64,000 bases of DNA from Rhypophila decipiens (Eukaryota; Ascomycota; Sordariomycetes; Sordariales; Naviculisporaceae), in assembly GCA_033297075.1 (NCBI GenBank), contig MU858197.1, forward strand, positions 30,023 through 94,022, written 5' to 3'. Of this stretch, positions 1-12,400 are shown one piece after another. A model generated the notes under the pieces. The model made no database searches. It was not told the origin of the DNA and worked only from the letters and a program-made list of their open reading frames with translations. Positions within the stretch are counted from its first letter, which is position 1, and each line of letters starts with the position of its first letter. The position numbers were made by a program, and so were the translations under genes.

Positions 1-1
1 C

Positions 2-685
2 GCCACCTACCCGGATCTCTTCAAGGCTGCCAGCGTGTACAACGGTGTGCCAGCGGGGTGTTTCTCGACCGGCACCGTCAACGGCTGGAACTCGGACTGC
101 GCCCAGGGCCGTGTCATCCGCACCAGCGACGCCTGGGCCGACATCGTCCACGACATGTACGGCGTCGATGCATGCTACACCGGCTCTCGGCCCAGAATGC
201 TCATTATGCACGGTGGGCGCGATGATATCCTCTACCCGCAGAACTTCAACGAGACCATGAAGCAGTGGGCCGGCGTGCACGACTACGTCTATGGCGCACC
301 CGTACAGACTCTCCAGAATAACCCGCAGTCTGGCTATGTGCGATATGTCTATGGACCGTATCTCGAGGGCATTTATAACCCCCAGGTCGGACATAGTGTT
401 CCTGTCATGGGCGACGTCGATATGGCTTGGTTCGGGCTTAGCAAGCAGTCGCCTGCTCCCATCACTACGACCTCCACGACTGCTGGCCCTACTACCACGA
501 GCACCACCAGCGTTACTAGATCTACTTCTACCACTAGCACGAGCACCACTGCTGCCCCCACGCCTACTGGATGCACGGCTGCTAGATGGGGACAGTGCGG
601 CGGTATTGGCTTCAACGGGTGCAAGACCTGCGCGAGCCCGTGGACTTGCAAATACCAGAATGATTGGTATTCGCAGTGCTTGTAA
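2..685 (+). CDS. CE1 acetylxylan/feruloyl esterase with C-terminal CBM1 (5' partial)
   Basis: This is a secreted plant cell-wall esterase that would remove acetyl or feruloyl groups from xylan. The reading frame is open from base 2, so the N-terminus, the signal peptide and the GxSxG nucleophile lie left of the window. The visible part has an [10 protein letters not shown] segment supplying the acid residue and a GHSVPVMG segment supplying the catalytic His. A Ser/Thr-rich linker (about bases 455-565) follows, then a complete fungal cellulose-binding module with the spaced Cys, WGQCGG and YSQCL pattern ending at the stop. Known for the family: CE1 catalytic domain plus linker plus CBM1 is a standard architecture of fungal acetylxylan esterases. 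Acetylxylan versus feruloyl specificity cannot be decided from this half. It converges on the gene at 977-3699. Confidence 0.85.
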   Translation, partial: ATYPDLFKAASVYNGVPAGCFSTGTVNGWNSDCAQGRVIRTSDAWADIVHDMYGVDACYTGSRPRMLIMHGGRDDILYPQNFNETMKQWAGVHDYVYGAPVQTLQNNPQSGYVRYVYGPYLEGIYNPQVGHSVPVMGDVDMAWFGLSKQSPAPITTTSTTAGPTTTSTTSVTRSTSTTSTSTTAAPTPTGCTAARWGQCGGIGFNGCKTCASPWTCKYQNDWYSQCL

Positions 686-798
686 GGTGTTGATATTGTC
701 TGTGAATGGGCCGGGAAAGGGGCAGGTGGATTTGTCCTGATTGCCGATCTTTTCAAACTCTCGTGTATATAGACCGACTGGTACAGGGCTTCATTTCA

Positions 799-819
799 AT
801 ATATATATATATATATATA
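799..819. repeat. (AT)n microsatellite
   Basis: About ten AT dinucleotides in tandem lie in the short interval between the convergent 3' ends of the esterase gene and the next gene. Confidence 0.9.
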
Positions 820-976
820 CCGCTCCAAACTACCTGTCTTTCCTTAATAAACCAACACCGGCCGAATTACACCATGAGTTGGTACATAGCTGTAAGTGTA
901 TCGGTATTATTATGGTTATTAGTTTGCGCAGAAGCCTGAGTAGGGTCATAAATTAAATAGCAGGCGTGTATGTATC

Positions 977-3699
977 TTAGTCTACCTCTTCCACTTGTCT
1001 TGGGGTCCTTTGTCGAATATTGGATGAGCCCGTCTGGATTAATGGCTCGACGTCGATTCCTGTTCTTCTGGCACCCCTTAATTTGTGGTAGTTCGCTAGC
1101 CGTCGACTGCTCTCAAGCTTGACCTCGGCAAAATTCAGCTCACATCTCTCCAACGCAGCTGCCAAGATATGCTGAATCCCCCAACCTTCCGCAAAGTCGG
1201 TAAGGGTGAATACCGTTACCCACGATGGGTCGTCATGAATATAGTGAACATCCGCTCCAGCCGAGATCAGGACGGAGAGCAGCTCAATCGAAAGAGCAGA
1301 TATTTCGTCCCGCTTGTCATTGTCCCTTTCAGCCTCCATACTCTCGCTGCTTTCCTCCCTAGTACTGTTGTCTCCACTAAACCCAACACTGTCACCACTC
1401 CTCTTCTCCCCGCCACCATTATCCTGGCTACTCTGGGTCTCTTGCCTTCCTCCGCTCTCACTTGCTTCTTCCTCAGAACCATCTCCCACCCAGGCCATTA
1501 CTACTTTATCCAAGGCTAATAGGAGAGGAGGGGCCCAACCGAAGGCAGGGTAGCGAACCTTCCGATCCTCGTCCAGTGAATTAGGGCTTCCTCCAGTCTC
1601 TATATAAAGCTTCATAAGAAAGATGTCCCTCTGCAAATTGCCGAGTAAATCGTCATCCGGCTTCAGCCATCTACCCCCTAACCACACGAATGGTTGCAAC
1701 CTAACGCCGTATCTAAGTAGAACCCGGGTAAAATTGACCACCTCAAATCCAATAGTATCACCGGTGCACGAACCAGATGTCTCCCTGAATGTCTCAGAGA
1801 ACCAATCCCAGCCCATGGGCACGGAGATATCAATAAACTTGCCCTCGGGTAAGAAGTCTTTGTATGACGAGAGAATAGAAGTGCAGGTTTCAAAAGAATT
1901 GTAGGTGGGACGCATGTGCGTCATCAATTGTGAAATATCAAAGTCAGCGTCACCCGAGTTTTGTTCGACGAAGTCCTTGCCATATCCCGAGTCCCGAAGA
2001 AGGTACAGCGAGATGGAATGTGCACCCCAAAATAATGCTTCCTATATGTGTAACGATGTACTTGTTACCAACCGTTATGTTTCAATCGCGAAGGGTAAGT
2101 AAACATACCTGGTGAAGGTCAAAGCTGACTGACCGGTCTCGAATGCCTAATTGACCGCGTTGTAGCATCTTCCGAAACCCTTGTAAGTCGTCATCACACA
2201 GTAGACGTACTACATCGTGGGATCCATCTATGATATTAAATGGTAGAATGCTGGGACAAATGCTGTAGTACCCTCGATGGTCGGGAGCGGACGAGTAAAA
2301 TGCGGAAAGCCCCTTGGAAGAAAGCCATGGCTTAGGTATCATGTCGACCTGTAAATTGAAGAACCTGGTTTGGCTGTCGACATTGATTTGGCCTCGGATG
2401 CGGTAGGTTCGCAGTCGAATTGATAGAGTTACAGCACCTGTGATGGTCTTCTTGAGTTTGTAGGAGAATAATGGTATCTCCTTGGAACCTCTGGACCTCG
2501 TTGACTTTGTGTCGGGTTCACTTGGGGAAAATTCTGATGGAGGGCTTTCTTCGACCTTCTCTTTCGGGTCTGGGGAGATCGAGGTGCATTCTCGAGTTCC
2601 GAAGAGGCTTTCGGCATTCGCCTTGTGGCCAATATCCATGACGATGTTATCAAGACGCTCCGTGACTCCATTAATATTGTTGAGAATTGGCTCGACTTGT
2701 TGTCTCAATTCGGCTCGTACTAGACGAACAAGGGCATCGATGCTTGCAGCTTCCAGGTTCGATATTGCGGTAGTTATTCCAGCCGTCTGGGCTTCTCGAA
2801 ACATGGTTATCGCGTGGGTGTTTGTCTGTACAGCCGTCTCTAATGTTTGACAAGAAGCCAAGCTGTCATTTTGCAGGCTTATCATTCTGGAAACGTCGCT
2901 CTGAACGGTTGTGAGGAGGTCCTTGCAATGGGACCCCTCCTGGTTGGTTTGAACGATCATGTTGTGCAGTTCCTGTAAGGAGGCTATGATCTCCGTTTCG
3001 CGTCTCTGAGACTCAGAATTGGCTGTGTCAAGCGATCGGCTATGGTTCTCAAGGGCCACGTTCTGTTCGACAGACATTTCAAGCAGCCGATTTTCGAGTG
3101 ATGAGATCCCAGCTCGAAGCTGGATATCATCCATCCTGGGATCGATATGTCAGTGCCCTGCTGTAGAATCACGATGGCAATAAATATGTACCTCCCGATG
3201 ATTCCAAGAGCCATCGTTGCCGCACTCTTTCTCTGTTCTAATCGTTGAAGGAGCTTGTCTGTCTCGCTCCTTCTAATAACAAACTTGACGCGGTTGAGCA
3301 TGGATGTCGACAGATCTCGTGGAAGGACCTTATAGAGCGCAGTCATGTCGTTTGCGAAGTGCTGGGAGATATGCGTGATGGACCGTTGCAGCATGGCATG
3401 ATGAATTGATGATGGTGCCGATGACCGCTGGTGTTCTGCCGCATACATCCGGAGGCTTCTAATGAGGACATCCACTTCCCGAACGGCTGCGACAATCATC
3501 AAGTATGGTGAGTTATCGCTCATTGAAAGTGTCAGCGTCATCGTTAACTGTCACACTCACTCCTTTCTAGCATCGCGCCATCCTCTCTCGAATGCTTCAA
3601 AGCTGACAAGAACTTGCAGGCTTCATGCGAGTATCTCAGTGATATATCAAAGAGTTGAACCGCGCTGGCCAGAGCGCCGGCAGCGGTTAGGGGGTCCAT
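977..3699 (-). CDS. Helo-like/fungal STAND N-terminal domain protein with coiled coil and ankyrin-like C-terminus
   Basis: Model: exons 3699-3561, 3486-3192, 3135-2109 and 2041-977 (841 aa). Introns begin GTGAGT, GTACAT and GTATGT and end CAG, CAG and TAG. The start has a strong context (gaccATGGA) and opens MDPLTAAGALASAVQLFD, the signature of the fungal N-terminal domain found on STAND/NLR-like and ankyrin proteins. A long heptad-like region (about residues 145-310) predicts coiled coil. A middle basic block precedes a C-terminal part with ankyrin-like helices (for example LLSVLISAGADVHYI). The segment around residues 610-680 is acidic, Ser-rich and low-complexity. I see no P-loop (GxxxxGKT) or NB-ARC motif, so this is not a complete NLR. 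Family knowledge links such N-domains to fungal incompatibility or immunity-like signalling; a role here is inference. Confidence 0.75.
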
Positions 3700-4059
3700 G
3701 GTCGGTGTATCGATATGAGCTAGTCTGATGGAAAGTGTCCTTGGGGAACGCGCCGAGATGATGACGGAGAAGCAAATGTCAATTATGCTCAAGTCTGAAA
3801 ATTGCCGGAGGCCTGCAGTTATCTTCTGTCCCCTCCTCCCACCTCTCTCGGCGACCTGCAGCCAACCGGTTAACATGCACTCTGGTTGCCTCACGAGTTT
3901 CAGCCAATCCGGTGCTTGAACAAGACCAAGATGTACTATATGGGCGAAATACAGAATACTGTAATTTCCGTAAAGTACATATCTAATGTATTCCGTCGTG
4001 GCGATGCTCTTGTCTTTATTTGAATTGACAGAAAGGAAGATGACAGAAAGGAAACTTAC

Positions 4060-4878
4060 TTCTATAGCTAGAATAGACACTTCCAGTTGTAATGTTGACT
4101 TAGCTAGCCAGTCCCGATGGCCAGGCACGGTTGCTTGTATATAGTGAACGTCGTTAGTGTCGACGTTGTATCGACGTTGTAGCGACGCAGGAGCTTCCAT
4201 GCATCGGGATTCCCTGAGGCCCTGCCCTTTCAGCTCTTCCGCCTTGTGGTTGGTGTTCAGGTCCCCGGCGGTCCTCCACTTGTCAACAAGAACTGTTTTG
4301 GTTGTATTGTCGTCGACGATGTCCTCCTCGGGTCGAGTTGCACCCAATGTTGTGTTTGTGTCCCCCGGGTCCGGTCGCGCCCGTCGTTGTGTTCGTTCCC
4401 TCGCCGCATCGGACCACATCCGTGCAGAAGGGACGTAGTAAGGGTCGTAAGCTTCATCCGGATCATACTCGCGGGCAGGAACATCTGTTGCTAACCCGCC
4501 AGACTCCCCTCCGTCATAGTCAGAATGGAAAAACTTGATATCGAGATATCGTTGGAGTATAGCCGCGAACCGTATATCGTCCAGGTTCTCGATTTCTGTA
4601 TCGAACCACTGCTTGCGCTTTGACCGTACGGTATTGATGTTGTTCTGGGTCTTGTCTTCGAGGCCAAGCTCGTCGTCGGCTGCTTCTGTGCCCCGTTGAT
4701 GGGCCGTAGAGCGAGATGAGTGGAGCTTGTTGGTGTAGCTGCGCCTTGGACGAAGCGGAACATCTTTGGAGTCGTCGTCTTCGTAATACGATGGAAGGTC
4801 TGAGCTAGGCTGTAGGCTTGACGAAACTTATCTGTGGTGATTGTGATGAATGGGGATTTGGATCTGGGAAGAATCCAT
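4060..4878 (-). CDS. Uncharacterised reading frame interrupted by an early in-frame TAA
   Basis: A reading frame with clear protein character runs leftward from ATG 4878 (context tcaaaATGGAT). Codon 17 (4830-4828) is TAA, after which the frame is open for more than 1.2 kb. It contains recognisable coding stretches such as KRKQWFDTEIENLDDIRFAA, QRYLDIKFFHSDYDGG and REYDPDEAYDPYYVPSAR. A perfect GTAAGT donor follows base 4060, so the 3' end is unclear; the open frame itself reaches into the neighbouring gene start at 3699. Alternatives: CAA-to-TAA nonsense mutation (pseudogene), or an upstream exon spliced past the stop (a GTACGT donor near 4936 and a CTACAG acceptor near 4812 exist). I do not recognise the family. 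Confidence 0.4.
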
Positions 4879-5561
4879 TTTGATAGGAGTTGGTTTTCGC
4901 TAAAACGGTGGTGAAATGGGCGGTGGATTTGATGGCGACGTACTGTGATGGTTGTTGGAAAGGAAGAAAGGAAGGGTTTTGGACCAATGTGCGAGCCCAA
5001 GTAAATGAACTGCCGGTGCTGCGCCCTCCCGCTCCTTCCTCCGTCCATCACAGTCGGTGGAGCACGGGGGATAGTGAGTTCTTTCCGGAAAGAAAATGTT
5101 CGCCCAGAGTTGAAAGCGACATGTATGGTAGTCTGTATTCTGACTAAATGCTGAAAAGACCTTTGTCAGATAGGTTAACAAAAGATAAGAAGAAAATGAT
5201 TAACATCTTAGAAGACTTTATAGCAGACATATATCTGATTTCTAAAGAATTATAGAATGTGAATCTTGGAGACAAGGAAGCTCAAATTTGTCTTTGTCTA
5301 TGGATAGTACCAAAGCCCATGTACTCGTATCGATTGCCTTGAGCGTAAATCTTTCGCTATGCAGTACTGACTAGGTAAGTATCCAGCTATATCCATTTTT
5401 CGGACCTCAAAGCTGATGAACCAAGGCCCTTATATACATTCGGGACCATGAATAGACATGGGAAACAGTTGAAGGTATCTAAATCTTTGCCCATCCAGAA
5501 TTACTTCTCTGTTATCCATAAAGACGCTTCCATGGCAAAGCAGCCTCCCAAACTCTCCCTA
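4879..5561. other. Intergenic, no gene seen
   Basis: About 680 bp between the uncharacterised frame and the 3' end of the DHA2 transporter. The 5160-5400 part is AT-rich. I see no RNA gene, repeat or convincing reading frame. Confidence 0.5.
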
Positions 5562-7732
5562 CTACTTTGTAGAAGCGCCAGGCCCATCCCCAGCTCTGTT
5601 CTCTCCCGTCAGACGATCCCCTCCGCCAAGCTCAATGCCCTTCTCCTCATCCGTGGTGCTTTCGAACGTCTGCCTCACCGCCTCACTGTCTTTCCCTTCC
5701 TCTTTATCATCTTTCTTCCCTCCCCTCCAACCCCTCCGTCCACCACCAGCATCCGCATTAGCGCGCCTCATAGCCTCCAACCCAGTCTTTTGCTCCTCAT
5801 GATCCTTACTCAGTTTGCGACTGCCCACAAACAAGCTCATCACCAACCCGAGCCCCGAGAAGGCCACATACAGGATATACATCGTCCTCAAGGCCTTCAA
5901 ATACGCGCCCCTCGCAATCTCCCCTTCCCTGCCCTGTAACTCCGCCACAGCAGCAACATTACTAGCAGCATTGTGTCCACTCAGCAAGCTCGCCGTTTTC
6001 GGTCCCAATTCCTCCACCAAAGTGGGATACTGGTTCTGCATCTGATTCTGAAAGACTACTCCGCCCACGACGACAGATATACTTGTAAAGAGTTGTCTCG
6101 TGAAGCCGAATGTCCCGGTGGCAGATCCAATATCCCGCGGCAGAACCGTACTCTGCAATGCAATCAATGGGGCCTGGAAGTTCGGACCGACACCAAGACC
6201 TGCCACGATTTGATACAATATCACCTTTGTCAGGTTGAGCTCCTGCTCGAGGTCGATGAACAAGCCGAACCCAAGGGTCATGGTGGCCATGCCGAAAAGG
6301 ATGCAAGGCAGGTATTTCCCCGTTTTGCGTATAAATAACCCCGTAAGCGCAGATATCCCAGACAAGGAAAGGGCAAATGGTAAGGCATAAAGGCCAGATA
6401 ATAAAGGTGATGCCCCAAGCACAGCCTGGAAGTAGAGCGGCAGGTAGTAGCTCCCCGATATAAAGACGAAGCTCTGGACCGCGCAGACTCCGAGACTGGC
6501 AATGCTCGAGAGGGAACTGAAAATCCGGAGCGGGATGATGGGGAACTCGGCCACTTTCCACTCGACTAGGACGAATAGACCGGCAGTGACGACACCAAAG
6601 ACCAGTAGACAAATGACGGTCGCCGAGGACCAAGGCTGCGACACCCCGCCGAGCTCGAGACCAAGCAGAATCATCAGAGTGCCGCCTATAACTGTCAGTG
6701 AACCAAGCCAGTCCACCGCCGCGAGCCCCTTTCGTATCGGCGTGCGCGGGTTATGCAGTTTGAGCACAAACACGAGAATTGCCATGCCCGCCCCGGAGAT
6801 TGGTAAATTGACGTAGAAACACCATCGCCAGGTGACTTTGGACGTAAACACGCCGCCAAGGACCGGCCCGATGGCTGAGGCAATCGCCCAGACCATGCCC
6901 ATTACTCCGAAGTACACCCCTATTTTGCGGTCTAATGTTAGCAATCTCTTGCCCTAAACCAGTTCAAGTCAGAAAGGAAGCACATACCTCGTTTCCTCAA
7001 AGAAAACAAATCACTGATACAAATATTCACCAAGATGATAATCCCGCCCCCGCCAACACCTTGGATCGCCCTCGAGACGATCAACATGCTCATATCCTTG
7101 GAAACAGCACAGAGTAAACTGCCTACCCAAAAGACACCGGCTGCTATGAGGAGGATGGGTTTCCGTCCCCAAATGTCCGAGATCTTGCCCCACATTGGCG
7201 CTGCTGCGGCAGAGGCGAGCATATATGCTGATCCGATCCATGTATATCCTGATGGAGAATTAAACTCGGCGGCGATGGTGGGAATGGCCACAGTAATGAT
7301 TGTTACGTCCAGGGCGGAGAGGAATAATGCCGAGGCGAGGGAGAGGATTATTAGGGTTGTTTGAAGTTGTGTGCGGCCTTCTTCGGGCGCTGTCTTTTCT
7401 CTTTCTGAAGCCTCGACAGCAGGGCCGGGGCCGGGGCCGGGAGACGGAGATGATGATGAAGACTCATTTTGTGTTGGGGCTCTTCGGGGTTGTTGTTTGA
7501 GATCTTCCCAGTCGGAGGAGGATGAAGTGTTGTTTCCAGGTTGTATTATGTCGTCGGTTTGCTGCTGGCCGGTATGGCGCACAGATATTTGGGAAGAGGA
7601 GGAGACGCTCAATGCCGAGTCTCGTCGGGGTTGTGATGCCGATGCCGATGGATGCAGTGGGGCCGTGCCGGCACCGGTACCGGTACCGTCATTGTCGTGC
7701 CGACCACTGTCACTGGCTCCGGGCCGAGCCAT
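5562..7732 (-). CDS. MFS transporter, DHA2 (14-TM drug:H+ antiporter type)
   Basis: Plasma-membrane proton antiporter of the major facilitator superfamily, probably exporting drugs or secondary metabolites. Exons 7732-6988 and 6931-5562 give 704 aa; the 56-nt intron starts GTATGT and ends ATTAG. The first 150 or so residues are a Ser/Gly/Pro-rich cytoplasmic tail with a Gly-Pro run. Membrane segments begin near ALDVTIITVAIPTIA (typical TM1 of DHA2). GKISDIWGRKP is the loop 2-3 signature, and the GVFTSKVTWRWCFYVNLPI segment is motif C-like and characteristic of 14-spanners. The C-terminal tail is Lys/Asp/Glu-rich. The start is the only ATG before the acidic leader (MARPGAS). Similar proteins often sit in metabolite clusters, but no biosynthetic gene is adjacent here, so the substrate is unknown. 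Confidence 0.9.
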
Positions 7733-9472
7733 GTGTGCCACGTTTCTTTGTCCCCTGTGTTTGTTGTAATACGTCGGCGGCGTTCTGCAGGTGAGACACT
7801 CGTCTAAGTCGGTTCCACCAATAGTACGGATACCTCTATGCGGGCGTGTGTAAGTGACGCCCCTGTTGTTGAATGCGCCGTGGAAAGGGCGAGACGAGCG
7901 GAAATATATATACAAAATCGTTAGAGCAAAAACGACTGGATTAGACCAGTTAAATCCGTCAATAGCGCCGAGTCAAGAACTGCCGTCGAGGTTGCACAAG
8001 GTTAGGCCGATAACTGCGCAAGAATCCGTTTGTAGGTCGGTGCAGCGTTGGAAAAAAGGACCTGAAAAGGAGAACAAGTTGGTGTGTTGCTTTTCTGCTT
8101 TTATGTGACAACAGCAGAAAGAGCGGTGATATTTCTATGACACACCCTGGTTTCTACCCCAAAACGTGCCAACCGAGCAGCAGCAAACGATGGCCAGACA
8201 CCCCCTCAAAAGCTTGAATCTCGGGTCCGTGAACGGTTGGTGTGGGGTGCAGGGCGGCGAATGAGTCGGCGGGTTGTGATGATGCAAGCGGGAGGCCAAT
8301 ATCTCTTCCGCCCTCTTCCGCCCGTATGCGTGGTATTCCTACTTGGGAATTAAAATGGTGTTTGGTTCTTACTAGTTGCACCCACGTGGTGATAACGGCG
8401 AGGCTGTATAACAGAATTTCCAAATGATCCAAGAGAAATGGACATGAAAAGGAAAAGACAAGGCAAATCAGTCAAGAAGGATTCAAGAAGTGTGGTCCTG
8501 GGGCCTTTCCTCTCCAAATTCCGCCATGACGGAATTACGGCACTGCTAGCACGTAATGGGAACCCTGGATGCTTCGAAAATTATTCCTTCCATCTTTCTT
8601 TGGTACGGTGACAACAGAGAAGTTTCTGTTACCTCACCGTCGGGTTGTATCGTTACTTAACGTAATTGTATCCGTACCTGACCACTCTTGTAAATCGATT
8701 ATAGCGTCGGAGTTTACGATCTTGGCGGTCAAGAACTCGGAGTAAACGGTACGTCTCAACAAACATTGAACCGGGAAAATCACCAAAAGAAAAACGGCGG
8801 CGATATGGAACTCGGAATTAAATTCAAGTATTTTCATGTTCGCAAGACGCGGTAAGAGTAGGCTTGCTTATGTTTCGGCGGTCATCTCTTTTCGAGCCGA
8901 AGCAATTCCCGGACTACCTCCGTGTAAGCACCTTCCCGACCGTAACCCACAACGTCCGGAGACCGCCAGTGAGCGCATTGTATCCCGCATCTGAGGTAGG
9001 AGTACAGATTACATGACCCTTTTACTCAATGAATCATCAACAAGTCCTTACCGACATAATCCAGTTCCGAGTAAACTTCGCATCGAGACGCCGAAGACAT
9101 CGCTTCTCTGCATGACATCCTCCTCATGGCTCGGCTCGGCTCGGTTTTGCCATCAGTTCCATCAGTGCCTACAATGCACCTCACCTGGGCAGTCTCGACG
9201 TCGCGCTCCTCCCTCATGTTGCTTTGGTAACCAAATATGTATCTCATTTGGATCTGATTATTATATACATCTACATGTATCTTCTCCAACCTCCACCTCT
9301 CGAGGAGCCTCCCCTTTCTCCTTCGTGTATAATGTATAGTATATGTATAAGTCGCCTTGTTCTATGTTGTGTTAAGCGGGAGGTTAGAAATATGCTATGT
9401 ACGCATCCAGACATACATGCACCCGGGAAAAGTCAACAAAAGAAATGACCCTGTCCACCCAATCGAAACTCT
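7733..9472. other. Intergenic: promoter of the DHA2 gene and downstream region of HMG-CoA reductase
   Basis: 1.7 kb without a supportable gene. Short frames on both strands have no protein-like composition. No RNA gene or repeat was seen. Confidence 0.5.
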
Positions 9473-12400
9473 CTAACGTCTAGCCCGCTCAATAGCTGCC
9501 TGACTCAAGCCTACACTTGATCCAACTCGCTCAATTGAGCTGGTAATGGCCATCCCTACGGGAGTCACCGCTCCGGTAGGGGCCGGGGTAGTACTGCGGG
9601 TGGGCGGGGCCGACCGGTTGTGCTGCATGTGAGCCCTGACGAGATGGCCCGCCGCCAGGGCACTGCAAAGTGACAGTTCACCGGCTAACACCGCAGCTGC
9701 CACGACCCGGGCCAGTCTTCGTGCATTTTCGCCGGGCGAGGTTGGGTGAGGACCGCGGACGCCCAACATGTCGAGCATAGCGGCTTGGGGCTCGAGAATT
9801 GTTCCACCACCAAGGGTTCCGACCTCGATCGAGGGCATGGAAACCGAAATCTGCAGGGATCCGCGGAGACTAGGAAATTTGTTAGTAACACGAGCGGGCA
9901 AGTCATTAAAATAAGTTGCACTCACTTCTTCATGATGGTAATACAGTTGGCGCTTTCCACCACCTGAGCCGGATCCTGACCCGTAGCGAGGAAGACAGCA
10001 GCCACAATGTTGGCAGCGTGGGCATTGAAGCCACCCACAGAGCCGGCCATGGCGGAGCCAATGAGGTTCTTGTTGATATTGAGCTCAACCATGGTGTCGA
10101 CATCAGTCTTGAGGACGCTCTTGACAACTTCGGCCGGGATGATGGCCTCAGCAACAACACTCTTGCCGCGACCGTCAATCCAGTTGATAGCCGCGGGCTT
10201 CTTGTCTGTGCAGTAGTTACCGCTGACAGATACAATGTTCATGTCGTCGAATCCTTCGCTCATCATGACACTGAGAGCGTGCTCTACACCCTTCGAGATC
10301 ATGTTCATTCCCATGGCATCGCCAGTCGTAGTCTTGAAGCGAATGTAGAGATTCGTGCCAGCCATTGCCGTCTTCATTGTCTCGAGGCGGGCGAAGCGAC
10401 TGGTAGAGTTGAAGGCCTTCTTCATGGTAGCTTGTCCCTTCTCTGAGTCAAGCCAAAGCTTGGCGGCGCCAGCTCTCTCCAGGGTCTCGAAGCCAACACA
10501 AGGTCCACGGGTCATACCATCAGCCGTGAGAACAGTAACAGCACCACCGCCCGAGTTGATAGCCTTGCATCCTCTGCTCGTGCTGGCAACCAAGACACCT
10601 TCCGTCGTGGCCATGGGGATAAAGTAGCTCTGTCCATCAACCACGAGCGGGCCGGCAACACCAACCGGGATAGGCATATAACCAATCACGTTCTCGCAGC
10701 ACGCTCCGTGAACCTGGGCCCAGTTATAGTTCTGATAAGGGAGTTTGGACCGGTCAAGTAGGTTTGTGAGATCGGCTGTGGCCTTGGTCCGGGAAATGAT
10801 TGTGCGGCGAACTTTGACAGCGCGCGTGAAATCCTTAAGCGTCTTCTCAAGTGCATAGCCGGGAATCTTGCCACGCATAGAGAGCGCAACAACGTCTTCG
10901 TCGCAAAGCTCGTGAGCGCGCTTCTCCAGAAGGAATCGCTCCATCTCTTGGGGGCTTCTCCTTGGCGGTTGTTCTACAGGGGCGGCATCCTGCTTCAAGG
11001 GTGACTCTCCCTCGTCGTCAGTTGTGGTAGGCGTCAGAGGGGCCGTATTCGTCGGCGTAGGCTTGATATATTCGCCGAGCGGAAGGGTGGCGGATTCCGT
11101 GTCATTGAACTTCTGGGCCTCGGCAAGTTCCTTGGGATCAATGGGGTGGTCCGGAAGATTGGGGTCCTTGATACCCCATCTTGCGGCGTTGAAAAGATAG
11201 CCGTTCAGGGCAACACTGAGGGCCAGAGCGACAATAATCCACTTGGAAAGAACTGGGTCTTCCAGGCTCTTGAGAATACCACCAACCATGCGGCCACCAA
11301 CTCCATAGTCACCCAAGTCTACATGGAAATCATCATTTTCCTCGGGCTTTTCTGCGAGGTCGTAGTGAATCGACGGGTACTCGAGTTCGTACCGGATGGG
11401 GGTCAGAACAGTGACGATGGTCTCCTTGTTGTTATTTTTGGCCGCCTCGAGGATGGTCTCCAGTCCACTGGAAGCAACCTTGAAGGGATCAATCGGTGGC
11501 GACGTAACCACCCCGCCGAGACCACGGGCCCAGGAAGAGATGTGCGAGATAGAGTCGACGCTTCGGAAGGGAATGGAGCACAAGTTGAGGGCATTGATGA
11601 GCAAGAAGCCTGAGACCATGAGTACCTTGAACCTCGGGATGTTGGTACTCTTGATCTGGCGACCGAAGATGGTAGTGCCGGGTCGATCGACGCCATCGGC
11701 CCTGGGCCAGTCGTTGCTCTGGGCCACGTTCTCAGCGACGCGGTGGCTGACACCATCGTCCTCCAATGCTCTGCGCATCTCAACATGACGCTTGATTCGG
11801 TTGATCTCGAGCTTGATGCAGAGAATCCCCGTATAAAAGGTGAACAGCAAGAGGCAGTCGAAAAATAGTATCCAAGCGGCCAGGAAGCAGAATTGTTGCA
11901 GACCACCCTGGACTCCAGATGCGGCTCCGAGGATGAGAATGCCGACTTCGATGGCATAGTCTTTGAGGATCTCGAATCCCTTCTCCTTGATGGCCGAGTG
12001 GATGGCCGACTGAATCACATTTGTGACGCTGTCACCCTTCTTGGACTTTCTTTCCTTTTCAGACGGTCGGCGGTGCTCAATGGCGTGAGACAGTACAGCC
12101 CGCGTAAGGACAATATTCTTCTCGAAGCCAATCGTCACAACCAGGAAAGGCAAGCCCTCGGAGAGCAAAACCACGGTGATGGGGACTCCAAGCTTGGTGG
12201 TGACAAAAAGACCGAAAAGGAAGGCAAAGGTAGACGAGAGGAGGACGCTCGTCGCCAGCCAAAAGTTGGATCCCATACGGCGCATGGACAGGAAGAGCGA
12301 GACGAAGGTGAGGTGCATCGAGATGTAGCCCAGGGCCATGATGACAATGTCCAAAGTCTCGGCGTTCTTGAGCAGGTCCCAGAATCCATCCCAGGAATTG

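Noticed and set aside
5448..5939. 163-codon plus-strand frame at the 3' end of the DHA2 gene
   Set aside because: Overlaps the conserved C-terminal half of the transporter in antisense; composition Ser/Pro/Leu without motifs.
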